Of a DNA stretch of 47,026 nt, positions 8,817 to 17,464 are shown in pieces; the stretch's first letter is position 1; every line of letters begins with the position of its first letter. The notes under the pieces are model-generated. The model did not search any database, was not told the DNA's origin, and saw only the letters and a program-made list of their open reading frames with translations. Location: positions 1 to 47,026 of the IMG/VR virus record IMGVR_UViG_3300021957_000066; one strand, written 5' to 3'. The stretch comes from a virus. The translations under genes and the position numbers were made by a program.

Positions 8817-10856
8817 ATGGCAATCACTTTAACAGGAAATAAATACACAGGAACGTTAAGTTCAACAGGGACTAATACCCTGACAGATACTGGGGCTAGT
8901 TTCGTTAGTGGTGATTTCAATACGCCAAGAATGGCTTGGTTATTTCGTTCTGGGTCAGCAGTTGGACTTGCAAGGGTAAACAGTTATATTTCTGGGACTG
9001 TATTAGCCCTAGACCAACCTTTCTTTGATTACGAAGGGGATGAAGTCACTCAGGTTAGTGGTGACACATATTACATTTCACAGACAGCAACAGAGGTAGC
9101 TACAACTGGTTGGGCTGTTAGTGGTGAAGTAATTACAGTAACAGACAAGGTCAACTTTGGTACGGCAGGTAGTAAGACGAGCCTATTCCTACACATCGAG
9201 GATTATAATATCATAGCGAGTTGGGCATACACTAACACAGGACCATCAGCTTTTGAGCACAACGGGGGTTGTACTACTTTCGGAAATCCTCTTTCATTAA
9301 AGAAGAGAATAACAAGCTCTCCGTGTCGTATACAATCTACAGTTGGTGTAGATGGACAACTGACAGACTGCGGTGATGTTGCGGCAACACTTATGCACTT
9401 TGGGACATCATTCTCAGGTGCAGGTTCAGTGGTTAGAATTGGGGGGGGGAATCATCTTGCGGCAACGCCAGGGTTTTGGCAAGTGTACTGCAATTGTGTT
9501 TCTGACAGTTGTGACTTCGTATCGCCTGATGCTAAAGCGTGGACTAGCAGAGCGTCTTTTCAAAGAGTATACAATCTAACTTCATCAGGAGCAGGGCTTT
9601 ATTTCATAAATCTCCGATGGGCTGACGGATATGTAGAAGGTGGAGCTTTTAGAGGGAGTGGCCTGGCTCTTTCTGTTACTGGCTCAGACAATGCAGGGAC
9701 ATATAACTTCGGTGCGCCAGCAGAGCAAAGGTTGACGGTCATTGACCACATAAAAGCAATATGGAGGACTGGAACAGCAGACACACAGACAATGAACGCT
9801 ACAAATGTTTTAATAAAAGACTCGATTAAGCAAATCATTCCCCTTACAGAGATTCAAAAGGCAATTGACCTTGGTGTCAAGACCGGCATTGAATACGCTG
9901 CACTTTCCATTGAGAGAGAGTTCGCTACCCTTAACAATAAAGTCTTTAACCTTGAGAAAGAAGTACTTAAGCTCAAGCATCCTGAGCAAGCAAAACCTCA
10001 ATTCAACGTCTGCTCTAAAGCTAATTGTTTTGTTCATGAAGGTGAAACATGTGCCTCTGGTTGCATGAACCCTTTAAAGTGTATCTTTTATGAGGAAACA
10101 CTTCCTGATTTATTTGATGAAGTTGAATCTGTCGGTGTAGATGTTGAAGAAGGTCTTACTCTTGGTGAAGCTAGACAAGAGATGGAGGTCAAGCCCAAAA
10201 ACAATGATCCTGTTATGGTTGGTATGCTTGTCACCGAAACTGGTCGTTCTGTCACAAACGCCATTGACGCTCAGACGGTAGACTTAAAAGGAACCAGTGA
10301 CAGAGACCTAACTGAAGTGTTTGACAATACACCATCAGTAAATTTGGGTACAATGCCAGCTGATGTATTGGCCATCAAGTCAAAAACTGACTCTCTTAAT
10401 TTTACCGGTGATGACGTTCAATCCATTGCTAGTAATATGCGGGGGACTGATGGCGCCAATACGGTCACGCCTGATAACTCAGGGATAGCGGCCATTGAAT
10501 CAGCAGTTGATAACTTAAATGACTTCAATCCTGCCACTGATACAGTAGCAAATGTTGCCCTGGTTGATACTGTTACAACAAACACAGATCAGCGTGGGAC
10601 AGATGGAGCTAATACAGTGTCGCCAGATAATGCGAGTATAGCAGCCATACTTGCAGATACGGATGATCTACAAAGCAATCAAGGGAACTTCGCCACAGCA
10701 ACAGGCTTCTCAACTCCTGCGGATATATCAAATTCTCAAAGTGCGGTAATTGCGCAAGTGGATGCCAATGAAGTTAAAATTGATTCAATTGCTTCTGATA
10801 TGCCAACTGCGGAACAAATTGCACTAGAAATACTCGATAATCAAGAGGCTCCATAA
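8817..10856 (+). CDS. Tail fibre / receptor-binding-like protein
   Basis: The product has 679 residues. The N-terminal ~330 residues are Gly/Ser/Thr-rich and beta-strand-like. Next comes a short heptad segment (about 350-390), then a cysteine cluster (about 398-420, five Cys). The C-terminal part resembles a fibre shaft. A repeat RGTDGANTVTPDN starts at residue 542 and recurs at 593 as RGTDGANTVSPDN, each followed by IAAI and spacer-helix residues. Such Gly-Thr-Asp repeats are typical of fibre shafts. A run of nine G (9441-9449) encodes Gly-Gly-Gly at 209-211 and is a slippage-prone site. The stop overlaps the next start as TAATG. The fibre call is by composition and repeats, not a named family. 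Confidence 0.6.
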   Translation: MAITLTGNKYTGTLSSTGTNTLTDTGASFVSGDFNTPRMAWLFRSGSAVGLARVNSYISGTVLALDQPFFDYEGDEVTQVSGDTYYISQTATEVATTGWAVSGEVITVTDKVNFGTAGSKTSLFLHIEDYNIIASWAYTNTGPSAFEHNGGCTTFGNPLSLKKRITSSPCRIQSTVGVDGQLTDCGDVAATLMHFGTSFSGAGSVVRIGGGNHLAATPGFWQVYCNCVSDSCDFVSPDAKAWTSRASFQRVYNLTSSGAGLYFINLRWADGYVEGGAFRGSGLALSVTGSDNAGTYNFGAPAEQRLTVIDHIKAIWRTGTADTQTMNATNVLIKDSIKQIIPLTEIQKAIDLGVKTGIEYAALSIEREFATLNNKVFNLEKEVLKLKHPEQAKPQFNVCSKANCFVHEGETCASGCMNPLKCIFYEETLPDLFDEVESVGVDVEEGLTLGEARQEMEVKPKNNDPVMVGMLVTETGRSVTNAIDAQTVDLKGTSDRDLTEVFDNTPSVNLGTMPADVLAIKSKTDSLNFTGDDVQSIASNMRGTDGANTVTPDNSGIAAIESAVDNLNDFNPATDTVANVALVDTVTTNTDQRGTDGANTVSPDNASIAAILADTDDLQSNQGNFATATGFSTPADISNSQSAVIAQVDANEVKIDSIASDMPTAEQIALEILDNQEAP

Positions 10857-11047
10857 TGCCGACGATCAGAGAGAAGATTTTCGCCTTATCAAATATAAAT
10901 GGGACGGCCACTATCAGAGAGCACCTTGCTAGTGCGAATTCTCGACCGGCTTATTTAGAGGCTAAGGTTGAAGTTCTTGATGGTATTGAAGTCAGCTCTC
11001 AAGTGAGCGATGAACAAATAACAGTAACAGTGGAAGTTGAAGAATGA
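10856..11047 (+). CDS. Small hypothetical late protein
   Basis: This 63-residue acidic protein begins MPTIREKIFALSNINGTATI. Its start overlaps the fibre gene stop by one base (TAATG), and its own stop overlaps the next start (ATGA). It has no membrane segment or known motif. Coupling to the fibre-like gene suggests a fibre accessory or assembly role (inference). Confidence 0.55.
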   Translation: MPTIREKIFALSNINGTATIREHLASANSRPAYLEAKVEVLDGIEVSSQVSDEQITVTVEVEE

Positions 11048-11247
11048 TAAAAATATTTATGTTGATGATAATATTTCTTATATGTGGCTGCGCGAGTCTC
11101 CAAGTGAATCTAGGAGCTCCGGTCAATAATGTCTATGTAGTCAAGCCTCAGTTGATCAAGGGTAAGTCCGGGGCAATAATGAAAGGTGGAAGTTTAGAGG
11201 ACTTTGATTTGAAGCAGGAAGGTGAAGCTACTATTCCCGTAAAATAA
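11044..11247 (+). CDS. Small lipoprotein, last gene of the late unit
   Basis: The 67-residue product has a signal peptide (MIKIFMLMIIFLI) ending in a lipobox-like ICGC, so Cys16 would be the acylated residue. The mature part is about 50 polar residues. This is the expected form of an outer-membrane lipoprotein and could act as an Rz1-type spanin with a membrane protein such as that at 7847; however it is not Pro-rich as many Rz1 proteins are. It overlaps the upstream stop as ATGA and is followed directly by a terminator. It implies a Gram-negative-type envelope in the host. Confidence 0.65.
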   Translation: MIKIFMLMIIFLICGCASLQVNLGAPVNNVYVVKPQLIKGKSGAIMKGGSLEDFDLKQEGEATIPVK

Positions 11248-11249
11248 AA

Positions 11250-11291
11250 AAGAAGACCATTAAACGGGAAGTTCAAAAATGGTCTTCTTTA
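11250..11291. terminator. Bidirectional intrinsic terminator between convergent units
   Basis: An exact 12-base inverted repeat (arms 11250-11261 and 11278-11289) flanks a 16-base loop, with A-rich sequence on the left and T-rich on the right. It lies 3 bases after the lipoprotein stop and just beyond the end of the leftward replication unit, so it can terminate both. Confidence 0.85.
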
Positions 11292-11312
11292 AGCTAATAC
11301 TTTAATATAGCG

Positions 11313-11624
11313 TTAGTGCTGCTTTTTTTCTACCTTAAACTTCCTCCATTTATCCTGCTTTGTGGTCAATGGCCAAGGTATTAGATTTTTATTACCGTCA
11401 GCTCTTCTCCACTCAATTGAAGGCTTTGGAATAAATGGCGGTACTGGCCTGTCTTTTGGTAATTTCAATGTTGCGTTACACCTACAGCCTTTACCGAAGC
11501 AAATCATAGTTTTCGGCATATGGCCTTCATCAATTGCAACTGCTGTGAAGAGGTGAGCTTTCGGTCTGGCATTGCATACATAAACGCCAATTATGTAATC
11601 TTTTTTTCGCCATGATTCTTTCAT
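11313..11624 (-). CDS. Hypothetical protein, last full gene of the replication unit
   Basis: The product has 103 residues and is basic, with three central Cys (MICFGKGCRC) and a Pro-rich stretch (PKDRPVPPFIPKP). The cysteines could bind a metal, but no standard zinc-finger spacing is visible. A ribosome site (aagga) precedes ATG 11624. It is the distal gene of the leftward unit, 16 bases beyond the stop of a 27-residue ORF. No family recognised. Confidence 0.6.
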   Translation of the reverse strand: MKESWRKKDYIIGVYVCNARPKAHLFTAVAIDEGHMPKTMICFGKGCRCNATLKLPKDRPVPPFIPKPSIEWRRADGNKNLIPWPLTTKQDKWRKFKVEKKQH

Positions 11625-11640
11625 GTTGTTTTCCTTATTG

Positions 11641-11724
11641 TTATCCTAAATGCACGTCATCGAGCAGACCGCTTGCAAGAGCGTACACGATGACGAGAAT
11701 TACTAGTTGTTCTTCTGGCGACAT
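11641..11724 (-). CDS. 27-residue hydrophobic peptide ORF coupled to the RuvC-like gene
   Basis: The start ATG shares one base with the stop of the RuvC-like gene (TAATG), the coupling style used repeatedly in this genome. The peptide begins MSPEEQLVILVIVYALASGL and contains one hydrophobic helix of about 15 residues. It ends just before the ribosome site of the next gene. Size makes it uncertain; the overlap is the main support. Confidence 0.4.
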   Translation of the reverse strand: MSPEEQLVILVIVYALASGLLDDVHLG

Positions 11725-12167
11725 TAATTGAATTTAAAGTCTTTTTGAGCAAGGTCATAAATCCAACATGCGTCAGCGTGGTTGTCATCCACAGGCTGAA
11801 TATTAAGCTTCTCAATACAAGAACTAATCATTGCATCCTTATTTGAGTTTCCTTTGCCAGTTGCATGTTTTTTTATCTCGGACGCGGAATAGGCTTTATA
11901 CTCAATGTTCTCGTCATCTAAAAGAGACTTTAAAACACCATGCAATTCGGCTTGAACTATCAACGCTGCCTTATGATGACCTGCCGTTCTTTCAAAGACC
12001 ACAACGTCAGGACGATCAAGAGCAATGATCTCTTTAACCTTGGACTTGAATCTCATGAGCCTTAGTCCTCCAGACTCATCGCGTTTAATTGAAAAGTCCC
12101 AAGTTCCTCCTGCGAGGTTATTTCTCCAACCTGTTTTTGTTGCTACATCTAATGCCAGTATATTCAT
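11724..12167 (-). CDS. RuvC-like Holliday junction resolvase
   Basis: This 147-residue protein has the RuvC/RNase-H fold signature. The first catalytic Asp is in LALDVATKTGW (Asp7), a Glu ends strand 4 in VVVFE (Glu59), and the C-terminal helix carries HADA before the end. Length and motif order match phage RuvC-like resolvases, which cut branched DNA before packaging or during recombination. The start overlaps the upstream primase-helicase stop as ATGA. It sits in the replication unit with a Sak4-like recombinase and an SSB-like protein. Confidence 0.85.
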   Translation of the reverse strand: MNILALDVATKTGWRNNLAGGTWDFSIKRDESGGLRLMRFKSKVKEIIALDRPDVVVFERTAGHHKAALIVQAELHGVLKSLLDDENIEYKAYSASEIKKHATGKGNSNKDAMISSCIEKLNIQPVDDNHADACWIYDLAQKDFKFN

Positions 12168-14449
12168 GCTTTCTCCTTTACGATTGATTTTTCTATGGTT
12201 AATGTTGGGTGATTTTTTATGTACCTTCTCAGAGTTTTATCTGATACTCCTATGAGTTCGGCTAAAGTGGCTGAAGTGATAACCTCACCAGACTCTTGAC
12301 AAGCTCGAAACTCATTGCTTATGAGCTTGTTTCTATCATCTGTTTCTTTATCTTTTTTTTCTTTTTTATCCTTCTCTTTGGCTTCCTTTTCTTCCTCAGT
12401 TTGCTTTTTCCATGCAGGTTGAGATCCTTCTGCAAGTGCATCATCAAGCATGCCTTTTGTGTCTGGTCTGTGAACTGGATAATTAAAGAACATGTTACGA
12501 GGTTTGAAGCTTGGGAATTCTCGAAGAGTTCCTTCGATCCTCCATGCCGAAATACATTCAGCTCGTTGAATCGCTTGATTTATTATCGTTGGTAATTTTG
12601 CCGAGTCTCCGCCCAGTGCAGTCTCAGCATTCATTCTCATAAAGTTGGCGACCAATTGTTCATCCCCAGTGAGAGTATTTTCCCAGTTTGGATCAACTGT
12701 TCTCATATACTCTTTTATCGAGCTGCAAATAACTTCGTTCTCAATCATCTCCTTTGTTGGTTCGTTTATTGTCAGTGGGAGTAAATCAATAAGTGCGTCA
12801 GGATCTCTGGAAAAAACACCGGAGCCAGAAGATCGATCAGCAGACTTCTTATCGCCTTGAGTTCCTTTAGAGTGGTGGTGGCAACAAATCACTGAGGCTT
12901 TCAGCTCTGTGCAGACTTTATCGAATTGATTACAAAAATGCGCCATTTGGTCAGCAGAGTTTTCATCGCCAGTAATTACTTTGTAAATTGGGTCAATGAT
13001 AATGGCGCTATATCTTTTCTTAAGTGCTCTGCGAATAAGCTTAGGGGCAAGCTTGTCCATGGGAGCCGACTTACCACGTAAGTTCCAAATGTCGATATTG
13101 CTTATGTTGGGGTTCGTGATTTGAAATTTATCGTAGACTACTTTAAAGCGATTAAGACATGAAGGTCTATCAAGCTCTAAGTTGACATAGAGGACTTTAC
13201 CTTGTGCGCACTTAAACCCATTCCATACTCCACCTTCAGCAATTGCTATGCAGAGTTGAATCAAGCTCCAAGACTTACCCGCTTTTGATGGTCCGGCAAC
13301 AAGCATCTTATGCCCAACTCTCAGAAGACCATAAATTAATTCTGGAGCGAGTTCGGGTGGATTGTCCCAAGTGTCAGCAAGGCTTTCCATTTCTGGAAGG
13401 TCATCATTAATATCTTCAATCCACTCTTTCCATTCTTCCCAGTTTTCTTTACCCATGTTTGTATCAATTAGATACTGGGGTTTTCCTTTTCGCGTAATAC
13501 CTGGCATTCTTGAAAGTCTGGAAGGGTTTCTGTTTTGCTTGTCTATTGAAAAAGAATTTTTACGGCAAATCGAATAGAGGAAATCAACTCTCTTGCGGTA
13601 CTCTTCATATGTGGGTGCGTCAATCTTGACCAAAGCATGAAGCGACTTACCTCCACTGTGAACAAGTGTTGCTATCGGAAGTTCAAGTTCTTTGAGGATC
13701 GTGTACTGTTTTTCAATAGAAATTTCATCAGACTCGATCAGAGCATAGCGAAAGTCCTTAACGTTACTGTCATTAACTCCACATCCATCAAAAGGGTTTA
13801 CTCTTATCCATGCTCCGGCTTCTGGATTGTATGGTGAAAGGGGATCATTGCTGCTGCGGAGTATATCAATCATATCCTCTCTTGTGTGGCCGAAGATACC
13901 TGTTTTGGGCAAGAACTTATCTGGCGAATCTTCTGGAGAAAACGACTCCATTGTGTAAGCGACATATTCACCTTGCCTAAATAAGGTCAACAAGAAATTT
14001 ATTAGATCTGAGTTAGGTTTCCAATTTTCTGAACATGGTGGTACCGGAGTTTCACGAATCCAGTTTTGGTCAATGATCTGGTGTTCACCTTTACTTGAAC
14101 CTCCACCTATTTCACCATTCATGTCTAGGTCTTCGTCATCGTTGACCTTATCGAAATATTCACCAGTGCCAAAGTTAACGTTATGTCCTTGTTCCTTGGC
14201 AATCATAGCGAGAGTTGAGATTGATACACCTTTGCCACTACCGCGAAAACTTTTCCACTTGCGGTTACATTCGCCTTTTTCATACCTGTTGTCTGATTGG
14301 CTCCAAGTATCCCAGTCACTTGCTTGTAAGCCGACTGACTCAAGTGCCATTCCTACATTCAGCCAGTTTTCATAGTCGAGTGATGATGGGTCGATAAGGT
14401 CAAGTAGTTTTAATGCTTCTTCTTTTTTAGTCAAAATGATGTTATCCAT
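12164..14449 (-). CDS. Phage primase-helicase (PriCT-2 plus RepA/AAA_25-type ATPase plus HTH)
   Basis: The product has 761 residues. Residues about 5-90 (LDYENWLNVGMALE ... SISTLAMIAKEQGH) resemble PriCT-2, a domain attached to primases. About 200-340 look like a primase/replicase-type region (VHSGGKSLHALVKID; PSRLSRMPG). A RecA-like ATPase follows: Walker A AGPSKAGKS at 385-393, Walker B IIIDPIY, then a His-rich motif ICCHHHSKG, as in hexameric RepA/AAA_25 helicases. The C-terminus is highly charged (Lys/Glu-rich) and ends in an HTH-like segment (TLAELIGVSDKTLRRYI). It likely primes and unwinds phage DNA. It overlaps the SF2 helicase gene upstream by 19 bases. A catalytic primase centre was not identified with confidence. 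Confidence 0.8.
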   Translation of the reverse strand: MDNIILTKKEEALKLLDLIDPSSLDYENWLNVGMALESVGLQASDWDTWSQSDNRYEKGECNRKWKSFRGSGKGVSISTLAMIAKEQGHNVNFGTGEYFDKVNDDEDLDMNGEIGGGSSKGEHQIIDQNWIRETPVPPCSENWKPNSDLINFLLTLFRQGEYVAYTMESFSPEDSPDKFLPKTGIFGHTREDMIDILRSSNDPLSPYNPEAGAWIRVNPFDGCGVNDSNVKDFRYALIESDEISIEKQYTILKELELPIATLVHSGGKSLHALVKIDAPTYEEYRKRVDFLYSICRKNSFSIDKQNRNPSRLSRMPGITRKGKPQYLIDTNMGKENWEEWKEWIEDINDDLPEMESLADTWDNPPELAPELIYGLLRVGHKMLVAGPSKAGKSWSLIQLCIAIAEGGVWNGFKCAQGKVLYVNLELDRPSCLNRFKVVYDKFQITNPNISNIDIWNLRGKSAPMDKLAPKLIRRALKKRYSAIIIDPIYKVITGDENSADQMAHFCNQFDKVCTELKASVICCHHHSKGTQGDKKSADRSSGSGVFSRDPDALIDLLPLTINEPTKEMIENEVICSSIKEYMRTVDPNWENTLTGDEQLVANFMRMNAETALGGDSAKLPTIINQAIQRAECISAWRIEGTLREFPSFKPRNMFFNYPVHRPDTKGMLDDALAEGSQPAWKKQTEEEKEAKEKDKKEKKDKETDDRNKLISNEFRACQESGEVITSATLAELIGVSDKTLRRYIKNHPTLTIEKSIVKEKA

Positions 14450-16071
14450 TTGTCGTTAGGGTTAATGTCTTTTGTTTCTGGAACAAAAGTTTTTGCGTCG
14501 ATTTTTGGCGGCACATTCCAGTGATTCTTTTTTATGCGAGTAAACATCGAAGATGCTTGGTCCTGAGTCCAGTTTTGTACATTTTTGAAGCCATAGCGAT
14601 TGAGGAATCTTATTTGCTTTGCAGTAGTCATTCCGGCCGCAGTTCTGGCTTTAAGTTTCTCTATGAGCTTTGAAGCATACCCTGCACAACTCACGTCATC
14701 AGGGTTTATTCCATGCCTCTCTAGTAAGGCAAGTTGAGCTTTACTTGCTATGCCCATCTCATAAACTTCTGTTGGTATGTAGTTTTTGAGGTCATCACCA
14801 TCGATACTCAATCCAAAGGCGACTGGATCCACAAGTTTCTTTTTGCGTCCTTCTTTTTCTTTGAGCTGTTTAGCGAGTGCGTTTTCTCTTTCTTGGACGG
14901 CATCTTTTTTAGCTTCGTCTTCGACATCTTCAAGATCGAGAGCAGTAGGGTTTCCACTCTTGGAATTTTCTTCCATAATTTTTACCATGGCATCGGCTTC
15001 AAACTTATCGTGGGAGATCAAATGCGCAGGTCTACAGAGTTCATGCTTTTCTGTATGCCAAAGGAAATCGAGAACGAGTAAATCTTTTTTCCCAGTTTCT
15101 GGAGAGAGTCTGGTACCACGTCCAACTATCTGAGAATAGAGGGCTCGAACTTTCGTGGGACGAAGACAGACAATGCAATCTACACTTGGCTCGTCAAAAC
15201 CTTCGGTAAGCAACATCGAGTTGCAAATGGCATTATATTTGTCTGTTCCAAAGTCTGCTATAATTTCTTTACGGTCCTTGCTTTTTCCGTTGACTTCTGC
15301 ACATCTAAATCCACGATCATTTAAAAGCATCTGCATTCTTTTACTTGTGGCGATCAATGGCAGGAAAACCATAGTCTTTCTATCCATGCAGTGCGTCACC
15401 ATCTCTTCAGCGATTGACTCCAGGTAAGGAGCGAGTGCGTCATCTAGATCTCGTTCAGAAAAATCTCCGGCTTTGATCTTTAATTTCCCCAACTCTATAT
15501 TTAGTGGAAGTGTCAATGCCTTTATTGGCGAAAGGAATCCTGAGCGAATAGCTTCTGGCAAACTGTACTCAAAAGCGACTGACTGAAAAACCTTTCCTAT
15601 ATTTTTTTTATCTCCACGATCAGGTGTGGCTGTTACGCCAAGTATCTGAGCTCCGGAAAAATAATCAATGACACTCTGATAAGTCGGGCTTAAAGCATGA
15701 TGAGCCTCGTCAATAATTATGTAGTCATAATAGTCTGGCGAAAACTTTTCCTGCCTTGTTGGATTCTTCAAAGTCTGAACTGAGCCAACGGTAATACGAA
15801 ACCATGAGCCGAATGCTGTTTTCTCGGCTTTTTCTACAGCACATTTCAAGCCTGTAGCTTTCTGCATTTTGTCAGCTGCTTGAATCAGCAGTTCTTCTCT
15901 GTGAGCGAGAATTAGTATCCTGCTCCCTTCCCGAACCTTAAGCTCAGAAAGTTTGCAGAATACAATAGTCTTACCGCATCCTGTAGGAAGAACGAGCAGA
16001 GTTGAGCGAACTTTCCTCCACTCTTTTAGTATGCAATCGATTGATTGCTTCTGATACGGTCGAAGTTCCAT
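14431..16071 (-). CDS. SF2 DEAH-type DNA helicase
   Basis: I chose ATG 16071, which overlaps the upstream stop as TAATG behind GGAGG; an upstream in-frame start at 16113 would add 14 residues. The 546-residue product opens with MELRPYQKQSID (Q motif), then Walker A LPTGCGKT (28-35), LILAHR (Ia), IIIDEAHHA (DEAH 121-124), VTATPDR (III), and QIVGRGTRLS (VI). This is the layout of phage SF2 helicases related to UvsW/SSL2/RecG-like remodelers. The C-terminal third carries an EEAKKD-type charged region and an extra helical domain. It likely remodels replication forks or recombination intermediates. Confidence 0.9.
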   Translation of the reverse strand: MELRPYQKQSIDCILKEWRKVRSTLLVLPTGCGKTIVFCKLSELKVREGSRILILAHREELLIQAADKMQKATGLKCAVEKAEKTAFGSWFRITVGSVQTLKNPTRQEKFSPDYYDYIIIDEAHHALSPTYQSVIDYFSGAQILGVTATPDRGDKKNIGKVFQSVAFEYSLPEAIRSGFLSPIKALTLPLNIELGKLKIKAGDFSERDLDDALAPYLESIAEEMVTHCMDRKTMVFLPLIATSKRMQMLLNDRGFRCAEVNGKSKDRKEIIADFGTDKYNAICNSMLLTEGFDEPSVDCIVCLRPTKVRALYSQIVGRGTRLSPETGKKDLLVLDFLWHTEKHELCRPAHLISHDKFEADAMVKIMEENSKSGNPTALDLEDVEDEAKKDAVQERENALAKQLKEKEGRKKKLVDPVAFGLSIDGDDLKNYIPTEVYEMGIASKAQLALLERHGINPDDVSCAGYASKLIEKLKARTAAGMTTAKQIRFLNRYGFKNVQNWTQDQASSMFTRIKKNHWNVPPKIDAKTFVPETKDINPNDKWITSF

Positions 16072-16499
16072 TAGTCCTCCTTGGGTGGACTTGGAATTTC
16101 TTGCTTCATCCAATGACTAACTTCTAAAGCATCACACCAATAATCATCGTAATCTCTATCGTCCCAACATTTGAAATGTGTGTTGAATGGAAGATTTTCT
16201 ACGCATCCATTACGAATAACCCAACAGTCAACATGAGCAGCTTCGCCTTCTGGAAGGCTATCTGAGGTCTTCGTCCATTGAGGTGATTTCAGTTCCTCTA
16301 CAGCATCAATTTCTTTCTGGAGGTCATCAATTTCTTTAGCGGAGTCAACTGAATGATCTTGATACTTCTGAATTTCGCCTTCAAGAGAAATTACCTCATT
16401 GCTCAAGTCTTGAATTTCTTGAATGAAGTCATCAGGGTGGACGAATCTACCTTTCTGCATATCAAATAGCTCTCCGTCTGGCTCTTCTCTATATCTCAT
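16071..16499 (-). CDS. Hypothetical coiled-coil protein with Trp/Cys-rich C-terminus (DUF551-like)
   Basis: Start 16499 is preferred: its ATG overlaps the stop of the 39-residue zinc peptide (ATGA) and AAGGTGA lies just upstream; an in-frame ATG at 16541 is the alternative. The 142-residue product has a helical N-terminal half with heptads (about 30-80). The C-terminal half reads SPQWTKTSDSLPEGE ... VSHWMKQEIPSPP, which is the pattern of DUF551, a short domain found in phage proteins. Function unknown. It couples to the helicase gene by TAATG. Confidence 0.65.
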   Translation of the reverse strand: MRYREEPDGELFDMQKGRFVHPDDFIQEIQDLSNEVISLEGEIQKYQDHSVDSAKEIDDLQKEIDAVEELKSPQWTKTSDSLPEGEAAHVDCWVIRNGCVENLPFNTHFKCWDDRDYDDYWCDALEVSHWMKQEIPSPPKED

Positions 16500-16615
16500 G
16501 GTTTCACCTTCTTGATTCTTTTTGCTTGTTCGGTTCCGCAATGATTGCAGATCTTTGTGAATTTTGTGGACCCTGCTCTGAAGCTAATTCCAGAGCACTT
16601 TATGCATGTCTTCAT
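16496..16615 (-). CDS. 39-residue zinc-ribbon peptide
   Basis: This short gene starts immediately after the exonuclease stop (TAA then ATG) and ends overlapping the next start as ATGA. It encodes two CxxC knuckles, CIKC and CNHC, separated by 15 residues, in a basic peptide (ends KRIKKVKP). That is a minimal zinc ribbon able to bind nucleic acid or protein. Gapless packing on both sides and the four Cys make it a real gene despite its size. Confidence 0.65.
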   Translation of the reverse strand: MKTCIKCSGISFRAGSTKFTKICNHCGTEQAKRIKKVKP

Positions 16616-17464
16616 TTAGAGGAAGTCCAGTTTCTCGTTGATACCACGAAGCCATTCAACTTGATTCTTGGCATCTTCAAGAGCGTTGTGATTATTTTTT
16701 CCACAAGCTTCACGAGACTCTGGCCAGAATTCAGAAAGAGTTCTGCAATCCATTATCTGCCAATATCCCCATGGCACATAATCGTAAAACTGGGTAAATA
16801 TTGACTGAAGCTTTGTGATGTCGAAGGTTACGCCATTTGCCCAAATGTAGATCATGCATTCAACATCTTCGGGTATTTGTTTTTCAATGAAGCAATGCAG
16901 GTCAGCAAGTGGACCTTTAACGTCATCTCCGCCAAAAGGAGCCGGAGTCTTTTGCATACCCCACCACCGAAGTGTTTCTATATCAATTGAGCGACCTGCA
17001 TTGATTTGCTCTTGAAGACCAAGCTCAGTATAGAATTCATCTATGTTCTCTTTGTTATCAAAACAAACTGCTCCAATTGACGCGATAACTGCGTTGTCTT
17101 TTAAGCCGAGAGTTTCAATGTCGATCATTATGTGTCTAGTCATTGATGACTTTTTGACTTCTGGCTCTAGCTCTGGCTCCGACTTGAAGTCGAGGTCTAG
17201 TTCATCGAGCTTGTCATATGCTTCTCTGATAGCCTCGATCATTTTTACCAAAATTCTTTCATTCGATACTGGGGCAAATCCTCTCAATATTTTACTGACT
17301 GCATTTGTGTGTATTGAGCCTGTCGTTGCTTTAAGGTTGATGAAATCAGTTATGTCTGCTTGAGTCTTCTTTTTGATTTTTGATTTAATTTCACCGATTT
17401 TACTGACAAGCTCAGTCATGAGTGCTCCATCAAAGAGCGTGTATTCTTTCTTATTCATTTTCAT
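16616..17464 (-). CDS. DnaQ-like 3'-5' exonuclease with N-terminal HTH-like extension
   Basis: The product has 282 residues. From about residue 108 it is a DEDD exonuclease: MIDIETLG (Asp115, Glu117), a middle WANGVTFDI with the third acidic residue, and HNALEDA (His259, Asp264). This form is close to phage exonucleases such as T4 DexA. The first ~105 residues are unusual: DITDFINLKATTGSIHTNAV then SKILRGF looks like an XRE-type helix-turn-helix, followed by an acidic linker (EPELEPEV). An in-frame Met at 108 (MTRHIMIDIE) could give a separate short exonuclease. ATG 17458 is an alternative start. It likely degrades host DNA or processes ends for recombination. Confidence 0.8.
   Translation of the reverse strand: MKMNKKEYTLFDGALMTELVSKIGEIKSKIKKKTQADITDFINLKATTGSIHTNAVSKILRGFAPVSNERILVKMIEAIREAYDKLDELDLDFKSEPELEPEVKKSSMTRHIMIDIETLGLKDNAVIASIGAVCFDNKENIDEFYTELGLQEQINAGRSIDIETLRWWGMQKTPAPFGGDDVKGPLADLHCFIEKQIPEDVECMIYIWANGVTFDITKLQSIFTQFYDYVPWGYWQIMDCRTLSEFWPESREACGKNNHNALEDAKNQVEWLRGINEKLDFL

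Noticed and set aside
16071-16541. Start of the DUF551-like gene at 16541
   Set aside because: That frame would overlap the compact zinc-ribbon gene, while ATG 16499 has a ribosome site and ATGA coupling.
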